From contig NZ_FNXY01000007.1 of the NCBI RefSeq assembly GCF_900108855.1, positions 1 through 64,000 on the forward strand: a DNA stretch of 64,000 nt. The letters are read 5' to 3'. Source of the stretch: Dyadobacter koreensis (GTDB taxonomy: Bacteria; Bacteroidota; Bacteroidia; Cytophagales; Spirosomataceae). Numbering within the stretch: position 1 is the first letter of the stretch; every line of letters begins with the position of its first letter. The translations under genes and the position numbers were made by a program. The notes below the pieces were generated by a model that had not been told where the DNA came from, did no database searches, and saw nothing but the letters and a program-made list of their open reading frames with translations. Of the stretch, positions 26,143 to 35,034 are shown piece after piece.

Positions 26143-26685
26143 GCTGACATAAACGGCAAATACGATTATCCGGTACGGTTCACCAATTCCCGTGAAAGTG
26201 CTTTCGCTGGAAAGCAACCCTTAGCTGATACAACTGCATGGAATCAACTTTACAAAGATGGAACTTGGCTCGGTTTAGATTTTGTCCGAGTCGAGCCAGC
26301 CAATTAAGTTCTGAGCCAGAAAAAGTTTTTTTCGATTGGAATAATGAATAGCTCTCTTTCGCATACTTAACTGGTGCGAGGCAAATAAACGTAGACGTAT
26401 CCTTACAACAAATGTGGGGGACATATCGCTTGGGAATGCACATCCGCAAGTGCATCTGTTCTAAGTTCGCCTAAATCCCTGGATGACTTTTCAAAAGGTT
26501 AAGTCATCCAGAAAAATGAAATACACTTGCATAAAATATCGGCATGACCAATGAACCTGCCGGCGGGCCCTGGGGATACTTGCGGAGTGCAGGCGGTAAA
26601 AAAGGCGCATCGATAATTGATGACTGGAAACAACTGCACCTGAGCTTTAAAAAAGGAAACAAGAGCTACTGAGCCCTTGGCTTCT
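26143..26685 (+). pseudogene. Multiply frameshifted clan-A glycoside hydrolase fragment
   Basis: Pieces in several plus-strand frames align in order as one glycosidase. They are: KYDYPVRFTNSRESAF and TTAWNQLYKDGTWLGLDFVR (26155-26295); PEKVFFDWNNE and ALFRILNWCEANK (26320-26385); and MTNEPAGGPWGYLRSAGGK with IDDWKQLH (26545-26640). The Asn-Glu-Pro of TNEP matches the acid/base region of clan-A (GH5/GH30-like) glycosidases. Both ends are missing and at least three frame changes occur. The exact family is uncertain. It lies beside the dead GMC gene, consistent with loss of a polysaccharide-use locus. Confidence 0.65.
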
Positions 26686-27080
26686 GAAGGTTCCAGTGCC
26701 ATCCGTTTAAAAGAATTGTCAAACTCCCACGGTCCACCGCGCGATCGTTTTCTCATAGTCAAATTTAGTTGAAATATTAAATCTGCCTATTTCTGCCTCC
26801 AAATAAATGTAGCAAAGGGACATCTACCTTAACAACTATGAAAAAAACAATTAGTTTTCTTATTCAATAAGGACTAAGGTATATTATTACCACAATAAAA
26901 AGTGAAGACACTCTAATTTTCAATGCCGTAACTTTCAATTCATTTAGTTTTTGCTAAAAAACCATCTGACATTTACTTCGTTTCGGCATCAGACGATGAG
27001 CCTAAACCGAAGTAAATGTCGGCTTCACGTAGAAATGTGTCAATATCAGAACGCACTTTACAAGTGCACAGGAAAGAAAT
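26686..27080. other. 395-bp interval with no recognisable gene
   Basis: A minus-strand start near 26756 reads RKRSRGGPWEFDNSFKRMAL before merging into the antisense of the glycosidase wreck. Its first 30 codons have ordinary composition, but I cannot tie them to a family. The rest is AT-rich and should hold the end signals of the permease gene. No terminator with a clear T-tract was found. Confidence 0.3.
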
Positions 27081-29489
27081 TTATTCACTACGCAGACTTT
27101 TCACGGGATCGAGCAGTGCTGTTTGAATAACCTGATAACTCACAGTAATGAAAGTAATAGCGAGTGTCCCTAAACTTGCAAAAGCAAAAATCCACCAGGA
27201 AATCTGGGTATGATAAGCATATTTTTCTAACCATTGATCCATTGCATACCAGGCGATGGGCGTAGCAAGCAGACAGGAGACAACAATCAGAATTACAAAA
27301 TCGCCTAAAAGAAGCTGCCACAAGCTAGTAATTGACGCACCCAGCACTTTACGGACACCTATTTCTTTTGTCCGTTGTTCTGTAATAAACGATGCCATTC
27401 CAAAAAGTCCAAGGCAGCTTATCAAAATTGCCAAACCTGCAAATACCGCAGCTAACTTATTGATTCTTTCTTCCGAAGCAAACTTTAACGCGTATTCATC
27501 ATCCACAAACTGGTAATTAAATGGCAAATCAGGACTGTATTTTTTAAATACTGCTTCAATATTTTTTATTGCCGAACCTGCATTAGCGCCAGGGTTCAGC
27601 CTTGCAGTTATAAACCTGCCTCCTTTTGGATGAATAAAAAAGATTGATTTTTTGACCGGATCATACGGCGACTCCATGATCATATCCTTGATCACGCCGA
27701 TAATTTTGAACTGTCTTCCATCCCAAGTTACCGTCTCGCCGATGGCATCCACTACATCACGATTACCCAGCCCCATAAACTTGACAGCCGCTTCATTCAC
27801 AACAAATCCGGCAGAATCAGTAGAGAAATTTCTGGCGAAGTCGCGCCCTGCCACAAACTGCCAACCGACGGTTTTTCCAAAGTCATGAGAAATACCAACT
27901 GTTGCAAATTCGGAGTTCAGGCTTGGATCTTTACCCTTCCAATTGAAACCTACATTAGCAGAAAAAACCTCGGTAGGTGGCGCAACTGACTCTGCTACGG
28001 ATATCACACTACCCGTTTTTAAAAGATCGTCCCGCATTGCATCGAAATGCCTGTGAATCTCCTGAGTATTCGCCAGCATGGTCACTAATCCTTTTCGGTT
28101 GTAGCCGATAGGGCGATCTTTTGCATGCAGAATTTGTCTGTACACCACGACTGTGCCGATAATAAGGGAGATGGAAACTGTGAATTGCAAAACTACCAGA
28201 ATTTTCCTTGGTAGCGTCGCGTGAAGTCCCAGAGGGCTCCATTTTCCCTTCAGTGCTTTGATAGGCTGAAAGGACGACAAGTAAAATGCAGGGTAACTGC
28301 CCGCAATAAGCCCGGTCAGTATTGTGAACATGATGCCGCTCATCAAGAAATTAGGGTCGCCCCAAGGAATAAGCATTTGCTTGTCGGCAATTTCATTGAA
28401 AATTGGCATAGCCAGCCAGGCAAGTACCAATGAGAAAAAGAAGGCAAAAAATACAACCAGAAAAGATTCACTAAAAAACTGGACAACCAATTGAAGCCGG
28501 ACTGAGCCGATCGCCTTCCGGATCCCCACCTCTTTGGCGCGTTTTTGCGAACGTGCGGTGCTCAGGTTCATAAAATTGATGCACGCCAAAAGCAACACAA
28601 ATAAACCGATTATGCCAAATAGCCAAACAAATTGAATACGCCCTCCAATATTACTTCCGTTACTCCATTCGGAATATAAATGCCACTGGCTCATTGGATG
28701 CAGCAGGATTTGCGGCTTAAACTTTAATTCACCGTGCGTAGTCCTTTTTAGGATAGTGTTCTTTATTTTCTCAGAAACTGATTTTAAGTTGCTGTTTTTA
28801 GAGACCTGTACTAATATTTGAAAAGAACTGCTTTCCCATTCTCCATTTTCTACTGCATCTTTCACCCAAGGAGTAGACGAGACAAAAAGATCAAAAGGTA
28901 CTATGAACGCCAGTTCCCGGAATTCTGAATTGTAAGGAATATCTTCATAAACTCCAACTACCCTAACAATCAAGTCTTTATTGAGTTTCATCATTTTGTC
29001 GATCGGGTCGGAATCCTTGAAAAACGCTTTTGCTACTGATTCGGAGAGCAAAATCGTCGCGGGATCTTTTAGTCCGGAAGTACTCCCGTTTAATATTTTT
29101 AGGGAAAGCATTTCTGCTGCACCAGCAGACATAAAGTTACCAGGCTTCGTAAAACTGGATCCGCCATAGGTCAGCACATGTCTTTGGAGCCATGAGGTGA
29201 TGACCACACGGTCGAAATCCTCCTCAAAGTTAGTTTCCAAAATTTTCAACAACGGGGCTGGAACGTTATTGCCTGTGTTGATTTCTCCATCCAGGGTTTG
29301 CTGTTGCATTATCCGCGCAATTCTGCGGTAATTTTCGTGATACTTATTGTATGAGAATTCATCATAAATCCATAAGCCAATCAAGATGGCAACCATCATA
29401 CCAACTGCAAGTCCACCAATGTTGATTACGGAGCAAGTCTTGTTTGCAGCGAGACTGCGCCAGGCTATTTTAAAGTAGTTACGGAGCAT
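27081..29489 (-). CDS. FtsX/MacB-like ABC transporter permease
   Basis: An 802-residue membrane protein of the MacB_PCD-FtsX type. An N-terminal helix at residues 21-42 (NIGGLAVGMMVAILIGLWIY) is followed by a large periplasmic domain. An FtsX core then contains FMNLSTARSQKRAKEVGIRK and three helices, followed by a second periplasmic domain and a second FtsX core (FITEQRTKEIGVRKVLGA). The duplicated KEVGIRK/KEIGVRK motifs are the family hallmark. Bacteroidota encode many such permeases without an adjacent ATPase, as here. They are thought to act in mechanotransmission or export; the substrate is unknown. Confidence 0.9.
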   Translation of the reverse strand: MLRNYFKIAWRSLAANKTCSVINIGGLAVGMMVAILIGLWIYDEFSYNKYHENYRRIARIMQQQTLDGEINTGNNVPAPLLKILETNFEEDFDRVVITSWLQRHVLTYGGSSFTKPGNFMSAGAAEMLSLKILNGSTSGLKDPATILLSESVAKAFFKDSDPIDKMMKLNKDLIVRVVGVYEDIPYNSEFRELAFIVPFDLFVSSTPWVKDAVENGEWESSSFQILVQVSKNSNLKSVSEKIKNTILKRTTHGELKFKPQILLHPMSQWHLYSEWSNGSNIGGRIQFVWLFGIIGLFVLLLACINFMNLSTARSQKRAKEVGIRKAIGSVRLQLVVQFFSESFLVVFFAFFFSLVLAWLAMPIFNEIADKQMLIPWGDPNFLMSGIMFTILTGLIAGSYPAFYLSSFQPIKALKGKWSPLGLHATLPRKILVVLQFTVSISLIIGTVVVYRQILHAKDRPIGYNRKGLVTMLANTQEIHRHFDAMRDDLLKTGSVISVAESVAPPTEVFSANVGFNWKGKDPSLNSEFATVGISHDFGKTVGWQFVAGRDFARNFSTDSAGFVVNEAAVKFMGLGNRDVVDAIGETVTWDGRQFKIIGVIKDMIMESPYDPVKKSIFFIHPKGGRFITARLNPGANAGSAIKNIEAVFKKYSPDLPFNYQFVDDEYALKFASEERINKLAAVFAGLAILISCLGLFGMASFITEQRTKEIGVRKVLGASITSLWQLLLGDFVILIVVSCLLATPIAWYAMDQWLEKYAYHTQISWWIFAFASLGTLAITFITVSYQVIQTALLDPVKSLRSE

Positions 29490-29714
29490 AATAGCGGATC
29501 AATTTACCAATCTTTGCCTGGATATTCATTACCTTGCGCCATAGCAATTTCATTCGTTAAAAAAATCAAGCCATTAAAAAAATAAAATATAAATAACTGA
29601 TATTTAGATGATTAAAAATTATTGATCGCCACGAGATGTTCGATTTCGAACACGACTGTTCATTCAAGTACATAACAAACAAATCTCCGAAACACTCAAT
29701 CATTCATTTAAATT

Positions 29715-30425
29715 GGTCAACTCTGACCAAAACTATTTGTCATCAATTTCTGAATTTGGGTGATAAATGGCTCCGAATTCTGGATCGGCACCATCACCGT
29801 TACATCTGTTTTGCCCCGGTCTTTAATCAGCTACTTCTCGCCTGCCCTGCCCACCCGGACAATATTGTCAGGATTAAGCTTATACATCTCCTGATAAGCA
29901 AATTCGATACAATATTGGAAAATAAAAGCGTCCCTGACTTCGGCTATACTGTCAATGGATATTTCTTTCTGATAAATTGCCTCCACTTCGTAAAGTTCCA
30001 AGGACTGCACTTACTTATTTCCACCGAGCAGATGAAACTTTCTAGCGGATTACTCGCGATAACTCTTTCTTCACGCCAATCTTCACAATCTGGCGCGTCC
30101 ATTTTACCTGATTCCTGGCCGTAACTTCCGAAAGAGGCGGATACTGATGCAAGGTCAGATAGTCAAAAAACTCGTCAGCAAACATATGATCTATCTCTGA
30201 GAAATCCAGATCCCGCCGGTGGTACCGGTATGCGATGAAGGTCTCCACTTTTTTCCGGGTTGAGCGCCAGTGTCTGAGCGTTCCGCTGGAACTGATCCCC
30301 TCCTCCTTCTTCTTTTCAAAGGTGGCTATAAATTCATCAAAAGCATATAGCAGTGTGCTGCCTGGATTTTTGGCCCTGTTTTGAATACTTCGGATCAAGA
30401 CCAAATGCTCTGGGAGAACCTTAAA
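29715..30425 (-). pseudogene. Ruined tyrosine recombinase (phage-integrase SAM-like type)
   Basis: The intact N-terminal part (about 30042-30425) is a phage-integrase SAM-like domain: NPGSTLLYAFDEFIATFEKK, STRKKVETFIAYRYHRRDL and a FADEFFDYLTLHQYPPLSE segment. After position 30050 the frame changes. The catalytic domain continues in pieces, with LELYEVEAIYQKEISIDSI, AEVRDAFIFQYCIEFAYQEM and WLIKDRGKTDV-like text, broken by in-frame TAA and TAG codons. The active-site HxxR and tyrosine regions are gone. There is no ATG at the 5' end. It lies 165 bp from tRNA-Lys, a common integration site, so it may be the remnant integrase of a vanished island. Confidence 0.8.
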
Positions 30426-30438
30426 TCAAATCGCCTCA

Positions 30439-30498
30439 ATCAAACATTCATTCGGTCACCTAATTTACCAAATTAAAACAGTGACCGAATGGTTTGAT
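30439..30498. repeat. Bulged inverted repeat between the recombinase remnant and tRNA-Lys
   Basis: A core cattcggtcac at 30449-30459 pairs perfectly with gtgaccgaatg at 30481-30491. Outer arms atcaaac (30439-30445) and gtttgat (30492-30498) extend the stem past a 3-nt bulge. The loop is about 21 nt. It sits just beyond the broken 5' end of the recombinase. It could be a former element end, a recombinase-binding site or a plain hairpin. Confidence 0.45.
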
Positions 30499-30564
30499 TT
30501 ATCTTGATTCAGAATAACCTGCTTTTTTGTTAACTGTGCTGAAAATCAATGCATTTTAAATAAG

Positions 30565-30588
30565 AAAGGCACACTTTCGTGTGCCTTT
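30565..30588 (-). terminator. Intrinsic terminator after tRNA-Lys
   Basis: Perfect 10-bp arms aaaggcacac (30565-30574) and gtgtgccttt (30579-30588) enclose a 4-nt loop immediately 3' of the tRNA on the minus strand. A T-rich stretch follows in the direction of transcription. Confidence 0.8.
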
Positions 30589-30590
30589 TG

Positions 30591-30663
30591 TGATCCCGCT
30601 GGGATTCGAACCCAGGACCCATACATTAAAAGTGTATTGCTCTACCAGCTGAGCTACGGAATC
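30591..30663 (-). tRNA. tRNA-Lys (anticodon TTT)
   Basis: The minus strand folds into a cloverleaf. The acceptor arm is GATTCCG paired with CGGGATC, the D arm GCTCAGCTGGTAGAGC, and the anticodon stem ATACA/TGTAT encloses the loop CTTTTAA (anticodon TTT). The T arm is CTGGG-TTCGAAT-CCCAG, and the discriminator base is A. The 3' CCA is not encoded. An intrinsic terminator follows within 3 nt. It stands alone, near a recombinase remnant. Confidence 0.95.
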
Positions 30664-30941
30664 CTACTTTATTCTTTGCAGTCTAAAATTGTCTTTTAAA
30701 AAGTCAAAGCTAAATTTAGAAAGCTTAAAATTTCATTCAATTTTGTTTCACTTACTTTTCGTGTCCCTCAATTGTGATGCAAAAGTATACAATTTGGTCT
30801 AGGTTCCAAATTTATTTACTTACTATTTCTAGGGAGTAATTATTAGATTTTTCTAAGTTTCTAACTTAGAGAATATTGACAATTAAAAAAAATAAATTTT
30901 TCATCAAAAAAAATGCTGATTTATGGAGTAGAATGTGTTTT

Positions 30942-32216
30942 TCATACATCTGAGAGAATATCGCTCTCTTTTTTGGCGGGCGAGTTGACGACAAAAATCG
31001 TGATCACAGCAGCGATGGCTAAAGAGCATGCCATCAAAATATAAGAAGACTCAAATCCTCCTGTGTTCCCGTTGAGATATCCCACGAGATACGACCCGAC
31101 AAATGAGCCTAGTGCACCTATGCTGTTAATTAAACCTAAGGCCCCACCAACAACATTCTTGGGAAGAATTTCTGTTATCACAGCAAAGAACGGTCCGTAC
31201 GGTGCGTAAAGAGCTCCTCCTGCTATAACCAGAAGTACGAATGAAAGCCAAAAGTTATATGTACCCAGAAAATAAGCTCCAAAAAATGAGAGGGAGGCAA
31301 TAAGGAGAAATGGCCAAATAAAAATTTTCCTGTTCAACGTTTTATCGGAGAAAAACGAGGCTGCCAACATACCCGCTATCGCCAAAATATAAGGGATAGA
31401 CGATAACCATCCCGTCTTGACAATATCCATATCCGGAGCCGCTTTAATTATTGATGGAAGCCACATGACAAATCCATACACTCCGAGGCTCCATAACAGA
31501 TACTGGAAACACAATAAAATTACAGCCCTGGATCTGAAAGCCTCAGCATAATTTTTCAGCGGTTTAATCCCTATTTGTTCTAAAGATAATTGCTCCTCTA
31601 CTTCGTCCTTTTCGCGTTCAGTCATCCATTTGGCATCTCTCGGTTTCTCGTCGATCATTTTCCACCATATGAAAGCCCAGATAATTCCAGGTGCTCCCTG
31701 AATGATGAACATCCACCGCCAACCCACAGACTCAATGAGATAGCCTGACAAGACTGACATCCATAAAACGGTTACCGGGTTACCCAAGATTAAAAACGTA
31801 TTAGCTCTGGACCGCTCTTTTTGCGTAAACCACTGGCTTAATAAAATTAACATGGACGGCATCACAGCGCTTTCCACAACGCCGAGCATAAATCGAATGA
31901 CAATAAGCGATCCAACGCTACTGACCATTCCGGTGGCAGCAGCCAGGCCCCCCCATAGAATCAGTGAGATAAAAATCAACTTTTTAGCACTCTTTCGGGC
32001 AGCATAGTGCGCCCCGGGAATTTGGAAAAAAAAATACCCTAAAAAAAATAAAGAACCTAATAAAGAAGAAGTGCCCTTCGTAATATTCAAATGGTCTGCC
32101 ATCCCTCCTGCAATCGCAAATCCAAAATTAGCTCTGTCCAGATAAGCCAGACTGTAAGTTACAAAGACAATAGGAATTATTCGGTACCAGCGGGATGGAG
32201 CAAGTTTTGATTTCAT
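30942..32216 (-). CDS. MFS transporter of the anion:cation symporter type
   Basis: The ATG at 32216 gives 424 residues with about 12 transmembrane helices. It opens with RIIPIVFVTYSLAYLDRANFG, matching the first helix and the D-R-N motif of the ACS family (tartrate, galactonate and glucarate-type transporters). The cytoplasmic loop ARKSAKKLIF and the linker WMTEREKDEVEEQL before helix 7 are also typical. It ends with a short polar tail. The substrate is probably an organic or sugar acid, which would suit the sugar-oxidation genes of this region, but nothing adjacent fixes it. Confidence 0.85.
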   Translation of the reverse strand: MKSKLAPSRWYRIIPIVFVTYSLAYLDRANFGFAIAGGMADHLNITKGTSSLLGSLFFLGYFFFQIPGAHYAARKSAKKLIFISLILWGGLAAATGMVSSVGSLIVIRFMLGVVESAVMPSMLILLSQWFTQKERSRANTFLILGNPVTVLWMSVLSGYLIESVGWRWMFIIQGAPGIIWAFIWWKMIDEKPRDAKWMTEREKDEVEEQLSLEQIGIKPLKNYAEAFRSRAVILLCFQYLLWSLGVYGFVMWLPSIIKAAPDMDIVKTGWLSSIPYILAIAGMLAASFFSDKTLNRKIFIWPFLLIASLSFFGAYFLGTYNFWLSFVLLVIAGGALYAPYGPFFAVITEILPKNVVGGALGLINSIGALGSFVGSYLVGYLNGNTGGFESSYILMACSLAIAAVITIFVVNSPAKKESDILSDV

Positions 32217-32406
32217 CAACGGTCAGGGCTTAGCTTTATAACACAACAAAGACCGGATAACCAACATCATACCGTTCCCGGGTGGTATTTGATTTTCAGA
32301 AATTTCATTTATAGTAAATCAAGATCAATTAGCACCAAATTTAGATCTTGCGGCATAACAAAAATTTATTCCTATTTTTCTACTGTCACAAGACTTTATT
32401 GATTTA

Positions 32407-33117
32407 ATGAATAACGATCTGTATTTAAATTTGGATAACCCCGTATGGCATTCTTTAACAAGCACGCACAGCCCATACGCATTGGGGGGAGACTTTGTAA
32501 AGCGATACCCGGTTGATATGTTGAGAATTTTAGGTTGTAAAACGCCTTTGACTGCCGATCTGGAACAAATCGAACTCTGGGTAGTTCCCGGCGAAAATTT
32601 CTTCGTAGTTGGAGAGTTGCCTGCCCTTCCCAAAAATTGGGTTTTACATTCCAAACTTGAATGTGTACAAATGATATGTAGCAAACTAAATACCTTAGAT
32701 ACTAAAAACGTTGCAGACATAGAGCCGCTAACCGAGGATCATCGAAGTGATATGCTTGAATTAATTGGTCTTGTTCAACCAGGATATTTTTTCCACAACA
32801 CGCCCTTACTCGGAAATTATTTTGGAATAATCAAGAATAATAAATTAGTTGCTATGGCAGGCGAGCGCCTTAAAATGACAGGATTTACAGAGATAAGTGC
32901 AGTCGTTACGCATCCGGATCATACTGGACAAGGATATGCACAAAATCTTGTAGCGCATGTTTCCAAAAAAAACATTGAACAGAACGCTGTGCCGTTTCTG
33001 CATTTTGTCAATAATAACGTTAGAGCGAGAAGGGTCTACGAATTATTAGGTTACACGGAAAGAAAAACCATCAACTTTTGGCTAATTGAATTTAAAGGCC
33101 AAAAATTATCAGAATAG
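32407..33117 (+). CDS. GNAT-family N-acetyltransferase
   Basis: A 236-residue protein. The C-terminal half is a GNAT fold: IEPLTEDHRSDMLELIGL begins the domain, FGIIKNNKLVAMAGERL is the central strand pair, and ISAVVTHPDHTGQGYAQNLV contains the acetyl-CoA loop near residues 172-178. HFVNNNVRARRVYELLGY is the usual FR47-type ending. The N-terminal 100 residues are an extra domain found in some relatives. It is probably a cytoplasmic acetyltransferase; the acceptor is unknown. It is convergent with the amidase gene. Confidence 0.85.
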   Translation: MNNDLYLNLDNPVWHSLTSTHSPYALGGDFVKRYPVDMLRILGCKTPLTADLEQIELWVVPGENFFVVGELPALPKNWVLHSKLECVQMICSKLNTLDTKNVADIEPLTEDHRSDMLELIGLVQPGYFFHNTPLLGNYFGIIKNNKLVAMAGERLKMTGFTEISAVVTHPDHTGQGYAQNLVAHVSKKNIEQNAVPFLHFVNNNVRARRVYELLGYTERKTINFWLIEFKGQKLSE

Positions 33118-33129
33118 TTTGCTCAGTGA

Positions 33130-33969
33130 TTAATCTTTTAAATATTTCCTGTACAAATTATTCAAGACAGATTTGTCCCACGCAGTAAGTATTGGCGTAA
33201 TGTCAGTCTGGATGAAATGTCGCTTGAAAGCCACGATCGCGGCGTCAATATTCCTGACATCATAGCCTATAATCCTAAGCGCAATGGTTGAGTCCAAATC
33301 CATCGGAGCTGTTTCCAGTGAATCGTCATACCATAATCCGTATCCTTTCTCAGCAAGGTTTTTCCACGGAAAATTGTTCGGATCGGGCTTTCTTGCAGGT
33401 GCTATATCGGCGTGTCCTATAAAGTTCGCTGTCGGTATCCCGTATTTCTTTTTCAGGTTCGCCAGCAAAATGTACAGGCTGTTCATCTGCTGATCAGAAT
33501 ACGGCTCATTGCCATTATTATCCAGCTCAATACCTAACGATGACGAATTAAGATCGGTATTTTTTCCCCAGCGCGATTCGCCGGCGTGCTGAGCCCTCAA
33601 ATAATCATTCACCATCTGTATTACTTTCCCGTCACGTCCAACCACATAGTGAGCGCTGACCTGCGTGCGTGGAATAGTAAATGTTTGCAAAGTCTGAGCT
33701 GTCGAATCTTGTGCGGTATGATGAAGAATTACAAAATTTGCCCTTCTGATGCCAAAATTCACAGATCCTACCCAAGATTGATTTTCAGTACTCATCGAAT
33801 CGATGGCCTGATGATTTGGCGGTGCTGCCCGAATGATTTCGGCATATCCTTTTGCCAGATTTTTGTAAACCTTATTGGTTTTTGCGTATTTGGAAGATTT
33901 GCAGCTTATAGAAATGAGAAGGACCAAAAAAAGCAGAAAGTGATTCAGGAGTCGGTTTTCAGCTGACAT
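33130..33969 (-). CDS. N-acetylmuramoyl-L-alanine amidase (AmpD/Amidase_2 type), lipoprotein
   Basis: The ATG at 33969 gives 279 residues; the TTG further upstream is less likely. The lipobox ISISC places the lipidated cysteine at residue 23. The amidase_2 fold is clear: NFVILHHTAQDS with a zinc His at 83 or 84, VSAHYVVGRDGKVIQMV, NSSSLGIELDNNG, and NFIGHADIAPARKPDPN with His186 and Asp196 as further ligands. It cleaves the amide bond between MurNAc and L-Ala in peptidoglycan or its fragments. As an envelope lipoprotein it would act in turnover rather than cytoplasmic recycling. Confidence 0.9.
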   Translation of the reverse strand: MSAENRLLNHFLLFLVLLISISCKSSKYAKTNKVYKNLAKGYAEIIRAAPPNHQAIDSMSTENQSWVGSVNFGIRRANFVILHHTAQDSTAQTLQTFTIPRTQVSAHYVVGRDGKVIQMVNDYLRAQHAGESRWGKNTDLNSSSLGIELDNNGNEPYSDQQMNSLYILLANLKKKYGIPTANFIGHADIAPARKPDPNNFPWKNLAEKGYGLWYDDSLETAPMDLDSTIALRIIGYDVRNIDAAIVAFKRHFIQTDITPILTAWDKSVLNNLYRKYLKD

Positions 33970-34083
33970 ATACAAAGTATTTGATGGAGATCGATAGCAG
34001 ACAAAACAAATCTATGCAGATAAAAATGCAGGAACATATGCCTAGGCATTTTTACAGATATGAAATTCGATTGTATACAAAAA

Positions 34084-34109
34084 AAGAATTCCGGAAACCC
34101 GGAATTCTT
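34084..34109. terminator. Intrinsic terminator-like hairpin upstream of the amidase gene
   Basis: Arms aagaattccgg (34084-34094) and ccggaattctt (34099-34109) are perfect 11-bp complements with a 4-nt loop. There is an A-run before the stem and a short T-rich stretch inside the right arm. No recognised gene ends into it, so an unannotated transcript may terminate here. Confidence 0.5.
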
Positions 34110-34580
34110 ATAAGTCTTACCCTCCTCTACACATTTAAAATGTGCATAATGGACAAATGTATAACAAAGTCATATTTAAACAAAAAAATTTTTAAAGAAC
34201 TTCAATCGGCATCGCAACATTCCTTAAAAATCGTTAAGCATTTGTCGCAAACAACCCCAATAAGCCAATACCAGACACGCTAAAAGCATTTACCTTAAAT
34301 AATTCAGCGGCAAATGTGCCAGTACCACAATTTTTCACTCTTGCTGGCGCGCCCGAATGAATATTTTTCATTTGCGGGTTGGATAAGTTGAAGCACATTC
34401 TTAACACTTTTAATAAATAACAGGTACCGCATCTGGTTAATTCTTGGACACCTGCATAAAACACGTTGATTTGTGATAGCTAATATCCATATTACAGTTC
34501 GTATCGAGCATATTTATTATCAACAAAGCCGGCTCCATTATTTCTCAGATAATTTATTTTTATCTGTATAAAAAAAGAGA

Positions 34581-34616
34581 AATCCCGATTTTAGCATGGA
34601 GGCTGAAATCGGGATT
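34581..34616 (-). terminator. Intrinsic terminator downstream of the small charged protein gene
   Basis: Arms aatcccgattt (34581-34591) and aaatcgggatt (34606-34616) pair over 11 bp. In the minus direction the stem is followed by a T-rich run (complement of the A-run at 34570-34578). It lies 67 nt after the stop codon of the 34683-34853 gene, supporting that gene as transcribed. Confidence 0.7.
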
Positions 34617-34682
34617 CCTTTCTTTGAAATGCAGACATATATTAATCCGCCGATTATTTAAAAAGTCTGTCAAAAAACAAAG

Positions 34683-34853
34683 CTATTTACTCTGCTTTTG
34701 AGTCTGGCTTTTATTTTCACTGCGATGTTCCTTATGATTATTAGTAATATGGTTTTTCTTAACCATTTCCTCTTCCTTATGTCTGCTGTCAATATTGTCC
34801 TTATTTTCTACCCTTGCCTTTGGCTGCGGACTAGATGTTTGTGACTGTTTCAT
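34683..34853 (-). CDS. Small highly charged protein (56 residues), function unknown
   Basis: ATG at 34851-34853, TAG at 34683-34685. The product has no hydrophobic segment and is rich in Lys, Glu, Asn, Gln, Ser and His: it begins MKQSQTSSPQPKARVENK and contains DSRHKEEEMVKKNHITNNHK. It is probably disordered and could bind nucleic acid or be a stress protein, but this is a guess from composition. An intrinsic terminator lies just downstream. The neighbours are an S9 peptidase gene and an empty interval. I do not recognise a family. Confidence 0.55.
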   Translation of the reverse strand: MKQSQTSSPQPKARVENKDNIDSRHKEEEMVKKNHITNNHKEHRSENKSQTQKQSK

Positions 34854-35034
34854 AATTATAATGAATTGATTCTATCTTATAAATTATAAAAATGATGCCA
34901 AACGCTTGAAATATGAAAACTATTTTATTCCGATGTTATGGCTAGGCATTTATCGAAGGGTGTACAAACTTCTGGTCGAACCAATTCCTAAATATTCTAA
35001 AATGGCTATCGGCGCTTTTTATTATGTCTGGTTA

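Larger units (their letters stand above)
33976..34682. other. 700-bp interval holding two terminator-like hairpins
   Basis: No convincing gene. The hairpins at 34084-34109 and 34581-34616 are listed separately. A minus-strand frame with an internal start at 34371 gives 45 codons (SGAPARVKNCGTGTFAAELF); its composition is plausible but I know of no match. The plus-strand frame at 33981-34283 crosses the first hairpin and looks like noise. Confidence 0.35.

Noticed and set aside
29636..30124. A 162-codon plus-strand frame
   Set aside because: It is antisense to the recombinase remnant, which has clear family text on the minus strand, and its translation lacks recognisable motifs.
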